The notes under the pieces were generated by a model. It was not told where the DNA came from. It worked only from the letters and a program-made list of their open reading frames with translations, and ran no database searches. The position numbers and the translations under genes were made by a program. From positions 39,198 to 103,197 of the forward strand of contig NZ_JACCKA010000009.1 in assembly GCF_013425525.1 (NCBI RefSeq): a stretch of DNA of 64,000 nucleotides, given 5' to 3'. This stretch comes from Luteimonas salinisoli (GTDB lineage Bacteria; Pseudomonadota; Gammaproteobacteria; Xanthomonadales; Xanthomonadaceae). Below are positions 30,008-37,266 of the stretch, one piece after another (positions within the stretch are counted from its first letter, which is position 1; each line of letters starts with the position of its first letter).

Positions 30008-30748
30008 CTACAGCAGCGCCAGGTAGCGGCGCACCGTGGGCGCCAGCCCGTCGTCCAGGGCCTCGACGACCAGCGCGTGGCCGATCGAGACCTCCAGCAC
30101 GCCGGGCACGGCGGCCAGGAACGTGGCCAGGTTCTCCTGGTTCAAGTCGTGGCCGGCATTGACTCCCAGCCCCGCCTCGTGCGCCCGCGCCGCGGTCGCG
30201 GCGCAGCGCGCCAGGACCTGCCGGGCGTCGCCGCGGGCATGGTCTGCGGCGAAGGGGCCGGTATAGAGCTCGATGCGGTCGGCGCGCGCCGCGGCCGCAT
30301 GCTCCACGTCGGCGCCGGCGTCGGCGAACAGGCTGACCCGGCAGCCCAGCGCGCGCAGCTCGGCGACCGGCCCGTGCAGGATGGAGGCGTCGCGCGCGAA
30401 GTCGAAGCCGTGGTCGGAAGTCAGCTGGCCGTCCTCGTCGGGGACGAGCGTGGCCTGGTGCGGACGGGCCTGGCCGCACAACGCCAGGAATCCCGGATAG
30501 CCGGGGCGCGGCGGTGCGAACGGGTTGCCCTCGAGGTTGAACTCCACCCCGCGTTCGCGGCACAGCGTCGCCAGCGCCAGCACGTCGTCGGTGCGGGCAT
30601 GGCGGGCGTCGGGCCGCGGATGCACGGTGATGCCGTGCGCCCCCGCGTCGAGACAGGTGCGCGCCGCCTGCAGCACGTCGGGATCGCGCCCGCCGCGGGC
30701 GTTGCGCAGCAGCGCGATCTTGTTGAGGTTGACGCTGAGCCGGGTCAT
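30008..30748 (-). CDS. pdxJ: pyridoxine 5'-phosphate synthase
   Basis: A 246-residue TIM-barrel enzyme catalysing the last ring-closing step of the DXP-dependent vitamin B6 pathway, from 1-deoxyxylulose 5-phosphate and 3-amino-2-oxopropyl phosphate. It has the N-terminal [26 protein letters not shown], the catalytic Glu in [35 protein letters not shown] and SIGHALV. It is convergent with the third exbD gene and follows the exbD block as in Xanthomonas. Confidence 0.96.
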   Translation of the reverse strand: MTRLSVNLNKIALLRNARGGRDPDVLQAARTCLDAGAHGITVHPRPDARHARTDDVLALATLCRERGVEFNLEGNPFAPPRPGYPGFLALCGQARPHQATLVPDEDGQLTSDHGFDFARDASILHGPVAELRALGCRVSLFADAGADVEHAAAARADRIELYTGPFAADHARGDARQVLARCAATAARAHEAGLGVNAGHDLNQENLATFLAAVPGVLEVSIGHALVVEALDDGLAPTVRRYLALL

Positions 30749-30778
30749 GCCTGCACGGGCGCGGCGCCCGCCGCCGGA

Positions 30779-31063
30779 TCAGCGCTGCGGAGCGTCGCCG
30801 GAGACGACCTGGCCGTCGGCCGCCTGGGCGTCCGCCGCGCGGCGCGCCTCGGCCTGCTCGCGCAGACGTCGAAGCTCCTGGGGGTCGATCATCATCGAAT
30901 CGTCGCGGGTCTGGCTGCCGACGCGCTGGGCCAGCAGGCCCATCACCCAGAGCACCAGCAGCACCAGCGCGGCGAGGATGCAGACCACCACCAGCGCCAG
31001 GGATTGGGTGTACATCGCGATGGCGAACGCGGCGATGGCGAGGAGCAGGAACAGCCAGGGCAT
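30779..31063 (-). CDS. small two-helix membrane protein, unknown function
   Basis: A 94-residue protein with two adjacent membrane segments (PWLFLLLAIAAFAIAMY and LALVVVCILAALVLLVLWVM) and a charged, Arg/Glu/Ala-rich tail of about 45 residues that may form a coiled coil. GAAGGA lies upstream of ATG 31063. It lies 30 bp upstream of pdxJ on the same strand. No family was recognised. A much longer upstream frame is an antisense artefact of the cardiolipin synthase gene. Confidence 0.65.
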   Translation of the reverse strand: MPWLFLLLAIAAFAIAMYTQSLALVVVCILAALVLLVLWVMGLLAQRVGSQTRDDSMMIDPQELRRLREQAEARRAADAQAADGQVVSGDAPQR

Positions 31064-31182
31064 GGCGGGGTCCTTCGATCCATGAAATCCCCGCCAGTCT
31101 AGCGCCTGTGGCGTGTCATGGCAGCCGTCCGGCAGCCGGGAGGTGCCGCCCGTCGCGGCCGCCGTCGGCGCCCGGCGGGCCG

Positions 31183-32628
31183 CTACAGCAGCGGCGAGAG
31201 CAGCCGCGCCAGCGCCTCGGGCAGGCGCTGGCGCAGCAGCGGACGGCCGTCCGCTGCGCGCACCCTCGCGGCGCGGCGCAACTCGCCCTCGATATGGTCC
31301 GACAGTTCCGAAGCCAGGGCGGCGTGGTCGAACAGCACGGACACTTCGAAATTGAGCCGGAAACTGCGGTGATCGAAGTTCGCGCTGCCGACCAGCGCCA
31401 GCGAGTCGTCCACCACCAGGGCCTTGGTGTGCAGCATCCGCGGTCCGTACTCGTAGACCTTGACTCCGGCCTCCATCAGCGCGTCGAAGTAGGAGCGCGC
31501 CGCCAGGGTGACCAGTAGCGAGTCGCTGCGCTTGGGCAGCAGCAGGCGCACGTCGAGCCCGGCGAGCGCCGCCGAGGTCAGCGCCATCATGGCCGCCTCC
31601 CCGGGCACGAAGTAGGGCGTCACCAGCCAGACCCGCTCGCGGGCGGCGTGGATGGCGCTGACATAGATCCGGTGGATCGATTCCCTGGGCGAATCGGGAC
31701 CCGAGGCCAGCACCTGGGCGGCGATCGGACCGCGCGCGGCCTCCGGCGTCTGCGCGGCGATCTTGCCGAGGCAGCGGTTGTCGGCGCCGGCATAGAGCCA
31801 GTCTTCCACGAACACCTTCTGCAGGCGCCGGACCGCTTCCCCCTCGATGCGGACGTGCAGGTCGCGGAAGGCGTCGTCGCGCCGCCGCTCGTCGTGGTCT
31901 TCGCTGATGTTGATGCCGCCGGTGTAGGCGACGCGGCCGTCGATCACCACGATCTTGCGGTGGGTGCGCAGGTTGAGCCACGGGCGCTGCCAGAAGCGGC
32001 CGAAGCGGGTCGGATGGAACCAGGCCACTTCGCCCCCTGCCGCGGAGAGGGCGTCGAAGAAGTGGCGTGCCCGCGCACCGCCGATGGCGTCGATCAGCAG
32101 GCGCACCTTGACCCCGGTGCGGGCGCGTTCCACCAGGGCATCGCGCAATGCGGCGCCGCAGCGGTCGGGATGATAGATGTAGTACTCGAGATGGACGTGC
32201 TCGCGAGCGCCGGCGATGTCCTCCAGCAACGCTTCGTAGGTGTTCCCGCCGTCGATCAGCAGGCGTACCGCCGTGGCCGACGCCGGCGCCAGCCCCGAGG
32301 CCGCGTGCGCCAGCTTGGCGAGCTCGGCGGCGTCGGCGTGGGCCGAGAATCCGTCCTCGTCCTGCGGCATGCGCGCGCGACTATGGGCGCGGCGCAGGCG
32401 CTGGCGGCGGATCCGCTGCGGTCCGAACACGTGGTAGATCAGGAACCCGAGGTAGGGCAGCAGCGCCAGCCCCAGCAGCCAGCTCAGCGTGGCCACGGGC
32501 TCGCGCTTCTGCAGCACGATCCAGCCGCCGAGCCAGACCACGTAAAGCAGCCAGACGCCGACCAGCAGGCCGGCGAGCGCGGGCGTGGAAACCAGCGCGT
32601 CCCAGCCGCGCTGCAGCAGTTCTGGCAT
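31183..32628 (-). CDS. cls: cardiolipin synthase (phospholipase D family)
   Basis: A 481-residue inner-membrane enzyme that makes cardiolipin from phosphatidylglycerol. Two N-terminal membrane segments (LAGLLVGVWLLYVVWLGGWI and TLSWLLGLALLPYLGFLIYHVFG) precede two HKD catalytic motifs (HRKIVVIDGRVAYTGGINI and HTKALVVDDSLALVGSANFD). The spacing and length match bacterial Cls. It diverges from the amyloid operon. Confidence 0.93.
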   Translation of the reverse strand: MPELLQRGWDALVSTPALAGLLVGVWLLYVVWLGGWIVLQKREPVATLSWLLGLALLPYLGFLIYHVFGPQRIRRQRLRRAHSRARMPQDEDGFSAHADAAELAKLAHAASGLAPASATAVRLLIDGGNTYEALLEDIAGAREHVHLEYYIYHPDRCGAALRDALVERARTGVKVRLLIDAIGGARARHFFDALSAAGGEVAWFHPTRFGRFWQRPWLNLRTHRKIVVIDGRVAYTGGINISEDHDERRRDDAFRDLHVRIEGEAVRRLQKVFVEDWLYAGADNRCLGKIAAQTPEAARGPIAAQVLASGPDSPRESIHRIYVSAIHAARERVWLVTPYFVPGEAAMMALTSAALAGLDVRLLLPKRSDSLLVTLAARSYFDALMEAGVKVYEYGPRMLHTKALVVDDSLALVGSANFDHRSFRLNFEVSVLFDHAALASELSDHIEGELRRAARVRAADGRPLLRQRLPEALARLLSPLL

Positions 32629-32895
32629 CGGGGGCCTGCGGTCGGATCGGCGCGGAAGCGGTCTCTAGGCTATCGCCGCGATTGCGCCAGCGGAACCGCA
32701 GCGGCCGAAGACTGTAAAGCGTAACGCGCGGAGGTGTAACGGTCGCGAGACAGTCCGCCACCCGCCGCAAACCGCGGCGCCGCGCCGCGCCCTCGTCGCC
32801 GGCGCCCGCCGGCTGCCAAGCCCAGGTAACGCCCCGGCCCGCAACCGAACCGGGGGCTCGTGCGCAACCCATTGAAATAGCTAGTTTTTCGACGT
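32629..32895. other. long intergenic region upstream of the Fap-like operon
   Basis: About 270 bases before the sigma-54 promoter, with no credible gene. It is long enough to hold upstream activator sites and an IHF-bend region. I see repeated TGTAA(A/C) elements around 32713-32740 and a weak CCCCGG/CCGGGG inverted repeat near 32834-32857, but no clear activator-site palindrome. Confidence 0.5.
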
Positions 32896-32910
32896 TGGCA
32901 CGGGGTCTGC
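32896..32910 (+). promoter_or_regulatory. sigma-54 (RpoN) promoter of the Fap-like operon
   Basis: TGGCACGGGGTCTGC has the invariant GG and GC exactly 10 bp apart and a perfect -24 block (TGGCACG); the -12 block is CTGCG against TTGCW. Transcription would begin near 32922, leaving a leader of about 24 bases with AGGGGA as ribosome site before ATG 32946. A GAFTGA-type activator is encoded in the same locus. Confidence 0.8.
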
Positions 32911-32945
32911 GTTGGTTCCCTCGCCAACTCCGCCAGGGGACCACG

Positions 32946-33455
32946 ATGACCATCGCCCGAACCATCGCGCTGCTGCTGCTCGCCAGCGCCGCCCCCGGGT
33001 TGGCGCAGGCCGCCGGCGCGCGCACCGGGGTCGAACCGAAGCATGGCGAGATCGTCCTGCTGCGCGACGTCAACGCGCGCCACGCCTACCGGCCGATGCC
33101 GCCGAGCATCGCGACGATCGTCGACCCGACCCCCAACCGCCAGATCGACCGGATGCTCGGCACCGGCGAACTGACCGATGCGGAGTTCGCGGCAATGGAC
33201 TCCGGCAACAGCATGAACCTGGCCGGACGCCACGGCGTCGGCGCGGTCGAACGCATGACCGGCACCGCGGTCGGGGCGACCCTCGGCCGGGCAACGGCCG
33301 ACGGCGGCGCGCTGTCCGGCGGCGGAATCAACGGCGCGCTGTCGGCGCCGCTGGGCGCGGTCGGCACCGCCACCCGCGGCGTCGGCGACCAGGTCAACCG
33401 CGCGCTGTCGCAGTTCCCGTTCGGACAGTCGCCGGCCGGAAACGGGGGCCCGTGA
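32946..33455 (+). CDS. FapA-like small secreted protein, first gene of the amyloid operon
   Basis: A 169-residue exported protein with signal peptide (IARTIALLLLASAAPGLAQA). The mature part begins with a VVLLRDV-type segment (GEIVLLRDVNARHAYRPMPP), then GELTDAEFAAM, then a Gly/Ala-rich C-terminal half. Position, size and secretion match Pseudomonas FapA, thought to act as a chaperone-like modulator of the fibril. Direct sequence similarity is modest by eye, so the name rests mainly on gene order. The frame opens upstream, but ATG 32946 has AGGGGA 5 bases before it. Confidence 0.68.
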   Translation: MTIARTIALLLLASAAPGLAQAAGARTGVEPKHGEIVLLRDVNARHAYRPMPPSIATIVDPTPNRQIDRMLGTGELTDAEFAAMDSGNSMNLAGRHGVGAVERMTGTAVGATLGRATADGGALSGGGINGALSAPLGAVGTATRGVGDQVNRALSQFPFGQSPAGNGGP

Positions 33456-33457
33456 GC

Positions 33458-34081
33458 ATGCGCGTCCTGCTCGCCGCGGCGGCACTGCTGCTCCCCTGCG
33501 CCTGGGCGCAAGCCCAGGAGGCCGACGACTACGCGGCCATGCTCGGCTGGCTGGCCGAGACGCGCATCGAAGAGCGCGCGTTCGCCGGCGCCAGCGGCGC
33601 GATCGCCGTCAACATGGCCGCCGGCGATCTCAACCAGCAGGCCAACCTGCGCAGCCTGGCCGTCGGCGACGGCGCGCACGCCAGCGCCTCGGCGCGCCAG
33701 CGCAGCCTCGCCGACGTGGCCGACGCTCCGCACGGCGCCGCGGCGGTGATCGGCGGCCGGGCCTTCGCCGGCGCCAGCGGAATGGTTTCCATCAATCAGG
33801 CCAGCGGCAGCGGCAACGCGGAACTCAACGCGATCGCCGTGACGCTGGCCCAGCAGGGCATACGCGAAACCAGCGACGAGCAACTGTCGTCGCCGGCGTT
33901 CGCGTCAGCGGGGCTGGAACACCGACCCAACCAGGGGGAGGCGGAGACGGTGGACCGCAAGGTCGCCGTGGACGCCTCTGCGCTGCAGGGGTTCGAGGGC
34001 GTGTTTCAGCTCAATCAGATCGCGGGGTCGGGCAATGCCGCGGACAATCACTTCGTGATGTCCGTGCAGACCGTTCCGTGA
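33458..34081 (+). CDS. FapB-like minor amyloid subunit with three repeats
   Basis: A 207-residue secreted protein (signal peptide LLAAAALLLPCAWAQAQ) with three imperfect repeats: GASGAIAVNMAAGDLNQQAN (about residues 44-63), GASGMVSINQASGSGNAELN (105-124) and GFEGVFQLNQIAGSGNAADN (178-197). The repeat pattern G-x2-G-(VIA)-x-(VL)-N-x-A-x-G-x-x-N-x-x-x-N resembles the amyloid-forming repeats of Pseudomonas FapB and FapC. The spacers are short, as in FapB, the proposed nucleator. ATG 33458 is preferred over an in-frame GTG at 33452 because of GGGGG placement. Confidence 0.8.
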   Translation: MRVLLAAAALLLPCAWAQAQEADDYAAMLGWLAETRIEERAFAGASGAIAVNMAAGDLNQQANLRSLAVGDGAHASASARQRSLADVADAPHGAAAVIGGRAFAGASGMVSINQASGSGNAELNAIAVTLAQQGIRETSDEQLSSPAFASAGLEHRPNQGEAETVDRKVAVDASALQGFEGVFQLNQIAGSGNAADNHFVMSVQTVP

Positions 34082-34118
34082 ACCGGCACTTCACTCCAGA
34101 GAGAAAGCAGAGGACATC

Positions 34119-35648
34119 ATGAAAGCGAATACGAAATGGACGGCGCTCGCGATCGCGCTCGCCACGGCAACGGCCGGTGCGGCACAGGCGCAGGACGTCG
34201 AGTACAACGAGACCGTGGTGATCGACCACGACATCACCGTCGACGACACCCGCAACTACACCACCAATACCAATACCACCACCAACACCAGCACCAACAC
34301 CAACACCCACACCACCACCACCAACCTCGATGCCAATGCGTCGCTCGACCTTGACGTCGACGTGGACCTGGCCTACAGCGACAGCTTCGACCGCCGTACT
34401 CGCCAGCGCATCGACCAGAGCCTGACCGAGTCGCACAGCATGACCACCAATCAGGAGTACGAGAACATCGAGCGTACCGAGAACGTCAGCTCAGAGCGCA
34501 ACGAGCACGGCGTCAACGTGCAGCTCGACAAGGAGCTTTCGCTGAGCTCGGACATCGCCTTCACCGGCGACCCGACCCTCTCCGGCGACATCGAGATCGA
34601 CTCGGCGGCCATCGCCGTTGTCGACAACCGCCAGTCGATCACCGGGAACCTCGGCCTGAACGACATGCTGACCAACGACGCTTCGATCGGCGACGACGTC
34701 GGTTCCGACGCTTCGGGCAACCTGGCGTTCAACGTCGCCGCCGGCGACAACAACGCGCAGGACAATGCCGCCGCGCTGTCTGCCGCCGACGCCAGCTTCG
34801 CCTTCGGCCTGGCCGACGCCGAGATCTTCGTCAACCAGTACGGCGCCGGCAACGAGACGATGAACATGGGCGTGACCAACGCCGCGGACGTCGGCGGCAA
34901 CGCCTTCGCCAACGCCTCGGGCAACATCGGCGTCAACGTCGCCTCGGGCAACAACAACGAGCAGAAGAACGCCATGGCCGCCTCGGTCGCCACGGCCGCC
35001 TATGCCCAGTCGAGCGTCAGCTCCAACCAGGTCTCGACCGGCAACGCGGTCAGCAACGCCGGCCGCATCGAGCAGATGACCGACAGCGTCGACGTCACCC
35101 TGACCGGCTCGGTGCAGGGCCTGTCGCTCGGCGTCGGTGTCGGCGCCTACGAGGGCACCCAGCAGGGCAACTACGCCGGTCGCGGCAACGCCTACCAGCA
35201 GAGCAACTTCTACGCCGACATGTGGGAGGGCCAGGACCATCCTGCCGGCGCCAACATCGGCCACGCCGACTTCGATGGCGCCTCGCAGGGGGCGGTGCTC
35301 AATCCCTACCGCGGCTCGGATGACCACGGGCCGATCGGAGGCCTGGCGTTCGACACCGACGAGGCCGGCAGCTACCGCGGCAGCGAGGAAGGCGAGCTGG
35401 GCTTCGTCGAGCTGTCCTACAGCGATCTGGTCGCCAGCCTGAGCGGCACGGTCAGCAGCACCCAGTGGATCGTGGTGGACGCGACCAATACCGCCAGCCT
35501 GTCCGGCAGCGCCTTCAGCGGCGCCTCGGGCAACATCGGCGTGAACGTCGCCGCGGGCACCGGCAACCTGCAGGCCAACAGCCTGGCCATGGCCGTGGCG
35601 CAGCCGTCCACCGGCGGCGGCGGCGGTGGCGGTGGCGGCGAGCAGTAG
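34119..35648 (+). CDS. FapC-like major amyloid subunit with three repeats
   Basis: A 509-residue secreted protein (signal peptide ending AGAAQAQ). It carries three amyloid-type repeats: ASGNLAFNVAAGDNNAQDN (about residues 198-216), ASGNIGVNVASGNNNEQKN (266-284) and ASGNIGVNVAAGTGNLQAN (469-487). The R2-R3 linker is about 180 residues, matching the R1-R3 plan of FapC. Unusual parts are an Asn/Thr-rich stretch (46-69), an acidic Asp/Val stretch and a run of nine Gly near the C-terminus. I see no cysteine, so the CxxC motif reported near the C-terminus of Pseudomonas FapC is missing. It is expected to be the main fibril protein at the cell surface. Confidence 0.82.
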   Translation: MKANTKWTALAIALATATAGAAQAQDVEYNETVVIDHDITVDDTRNYTTNTNTTTNTSTNTNTHTTTTNLDANASLDLDVDVDLAYSDSFDRRTRQRIDQSLTESHSMTTNQEYENIERTENVSSERNEHGVNVQLDKELSLSSDIAFTGDPTLSGDIEIDSAAIAVVDNRQSITGNLGLNDMLTNDASIGDDVGSDASGNLAFNVAAGDNNAQDNAAALSAADASFAFGLADAEIFVNQYGAGNETMNMGVTNAADVGGNAFANASGNIGVNVASGNNNEQKNAMAASVATAAYAQSSVSSNQVSTGNAVSNAGRIEQMTDSVDVTLTGSVQGLSLGVGVGAYEGTQQGNYAGRGNAYQQSNFYADMWEGQDHPAGANIGHADFDGASQGAVLNPYRGSDDHGPIGGLAFDTDEAGSYRGSEEGELGFVELSYSDLVASLSGTVSSTQWIVVDATNTASLSGSAFSGASGNIGVNVAAGTGNLQANSLAMAVAQPSTGGGGGGGGGEQ

Positions 35649-35666
35649 TCGCCGCAAGAGGTGAAC

Positions 35667-35732
35667 TCCCGGCCCTCCCCTGAGCCGGGATTCTCTGGAA
35701 GCCCCGCTCCGCATTCCCCCGCGGAGCGGGGC
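35667..35732 (+). terminator. tandem hairpins between fapC-like and fapD-like genes
   Basis: A 7-bp stem (TCCCGGC with GCCGGGA, 35667-35690) is followed by a 12-bp perfect stem (GCCCCGCTCCGC with GCGGAGCGGGGC, 35701-35732) and then the pyrimidine run CTTCCTTCC. It probably acts as a partial terminator or 3' stabiliser that makes the fibril subunit mRNA more abundant than the secretion genes. Confidence 0.65.
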
Positions 35733-35754
35733 CTTCCTTCCGAGGGAGATCCAC

Positions 35755-36450
35755 ATGCTGCACAAGATCATGGCTGGCGCTTGCCTCTGGCTGGCGGCGG
35801 TCGCCGGCGCCAGTGCCGCCGAGGTGCGCTTCTCCGGCGTGCTGCCGAACGGCGCACTGTTCGGCAAGACGGTGGAAAGCATGCGCGAGGCGCGCTTCCG
35901 CCACCTGGTAAGACAACACACCGACTACAGCTGCGGCGCCGCCGCGCTTGCGACGATCCTGCGCTACGCCTACAACCTGGACGCCGACGAGGCGACCGTG
36001 ATCGAAGGGATGATGGGCGTGGCCGATCCGGCGGTGGTGCAGGAGCGCGGGTTCTCGCTGCTCGACATCAAGCGCTACGTCGAATCGCTCGGCATGCGCG
36101 GGCGCGGCTACCGCGTCGACGAGGACCGGCTGCGCAGCCTGCGCGTACCCGCGCTGATCCTCATGGACGTGCGCGGCTTCCGCCACTTCGTGGTGCTCAA
36201 GCAGATCGAAGGCGACATGGCCGAGGTCGCCGACCCGATCCTCGGCAACCGCAGCGTCCCGATGCCCGAGTTCCTCGACTCGTGGCCGTCCCGGGCCGTG
36301 TTCGTCGTTATCGCCAGTGACTTCGACCGGAACACGGTGCTGCTGCAGCCGGTGTCCCGGCCCAGCGCGAAAACGCTGTACGCGCGCCATGGACCGATCA
36401 CCGATGCCGAACTGCTCGATTTCGGGTTCACGCACGCGGACCTGTTCTGA
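35755..36450 (+). CDS. FapD-like C39-family cysteine peptidase
   Basis: A 231-residue exported peptidase (signal peptide LWLAAVAGASAAE). The papain-like C39 triad is visible: Cys60 in DYSCGAAALATIL, His144 in GFRHFVVLK and Asp160 in ADPILGN. C39 peptidases usually cut double-Gly leaders inside ABC exporters, but FapD is a free periplasmic form needed for amyloid secretion in Pseudomonas. A GGGAGA ribosome site lies upstream. The C39 fold is certain; the FapD role comes from context. Confidence 0.85.
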   Translation: MLHKIMAGACLWLAAVAGASAAEVRFSGVLPNGALFGKTVESMREARFRHLVRQHTDYSCGAAALATILRYAYNLDADEATVIEGMMGVADPAVVQERGFSLLDIKRYVESLGMRGRGYRVDEDRLRSLRVPALILMDVRGFRHFVVLKQIEGDMAEVADPILGNRSVPMPEFLDSWPSRAVFVVIASDFDRNTVLLQPVSRPSAKTLYARHGPITDAELLDFGFTHADLF

Positions 36451-36462
36451 AGGAAAGAAACG

Positions 36463-37233
36463 ATGGATGCCACCCGAACACTTCGATTGCTGCCGCTCCT
36501 GCTCGCCGGGCTGGCGATCGCGCCGGCCTGGGGCCAGGCCCCGTCGCGGGCCGACGCGCCACGGGGGCTGACCGAGATCCCCGATGCCGAGCTGGGCGCC
36601 ATGCGCGGCCGCTATACCGTCGGCAACGACGCGGTGCTCTGGTTCGGCGTGACGATGATCTCGACCTGGCAGACCCAGTCCGGACAGACGCTGCAGGGAC
36701 AGCTCAACGTCGGTTTCGACTTCAGCCAGGGCAAGCCCAGCGTCAGCTTCCTGCCCAGCGTCAGCATCACAGCGGCCGACGCGCCGCTGTCGACGCCACA
36801 GGGGCAACGGAGCGTCGACACCGCCGGCCTGGACAACGTCTCCGGCCTGGTACAGGGCGTGCAGGTGGCGGGCGACGGCAACGCCGCGCGCAACCTCACC
36901 ACCCTGACCGTGCGCGACGGCGAGGCGCCGACGGCGGCCGGCCTGGAGGCCGGCAGCGCGCACGCCGGCGCCAGCGCCGCCGGAATGAGCGCCAGCGCCG
37001 GTTTCGACGGCAATGCCGCGAACGTGATGCTGCAGGTCGACGGCCACGGCATCGCCCGGCAGTGGATCCGCCCCGGCAGCCTCGGCCAGAGCGTCGCCCT
37101 GACCAGCGACGGCCAGGCGGTCAGCAACCAGCTGCACATGGAGCTGGTGCGGCAGTCGCTGCCGGCCAGCGCCGCGCTCGACCAGGGCGTGGCCCAGGCG
37201 ATCTCGCTCACCCGCGGACTGGGCGGTATCTGA
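36463..37233 (+). CDS. FapE-like secreted protein
   Basis: A 256-residue exported protein (signal peptide LLPLLLAGLAIAPAWGQA). It has a conserved-looking EIPDAELGAMRGRY segment just after cleavage, FGVTMISTW, and NVSGLVQGVQVAGDGNAARN, which echoes the amyloid repeat (GDGN-x3-N). FapE in Pseudomonas is an exported protein found in small amounts in fibrils. It is packed 12 bp after the peptidase gene and 33 bp before the barrel gene. The assignment rests on order, secretion and these motifs. Confidence 0.75.
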   Translation: MDATRTLRLLPLLLAGLAIAPAWGQAPSRADAPRGLTEIPDAELGAMRGRYTVGNDAVLWFGVTMISTWQTQSGQTLQGQLNVGFDFSQGKPSVSFLPSVSITAADAPLSTPQGQRSVDTAGLDNVSGLVQGVQVAGDGNAARNLTTLTVRDGEAPTAAGLEAGSAHAGASAAGMSASAGFDGNAANVMLQVDGHGIARQWIRPGSLGQSVALTSDGQAVSNQLHMELVRQSLPASAALDQGVAQAISLTRGLGGI

Positions 37234-37266
37234 ACGCCCATGCCGATGACCGTCCAGGAGTTCCGC

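Noticed and set aside
34250..34330. Possible microsatellite in the fapC-like gene (ACC/AAC triplets)
   Set aside because: Imperfect triplets encoding the Asn/Thr-rich stretch; not an exact repeat, so noted only as a protein feature.
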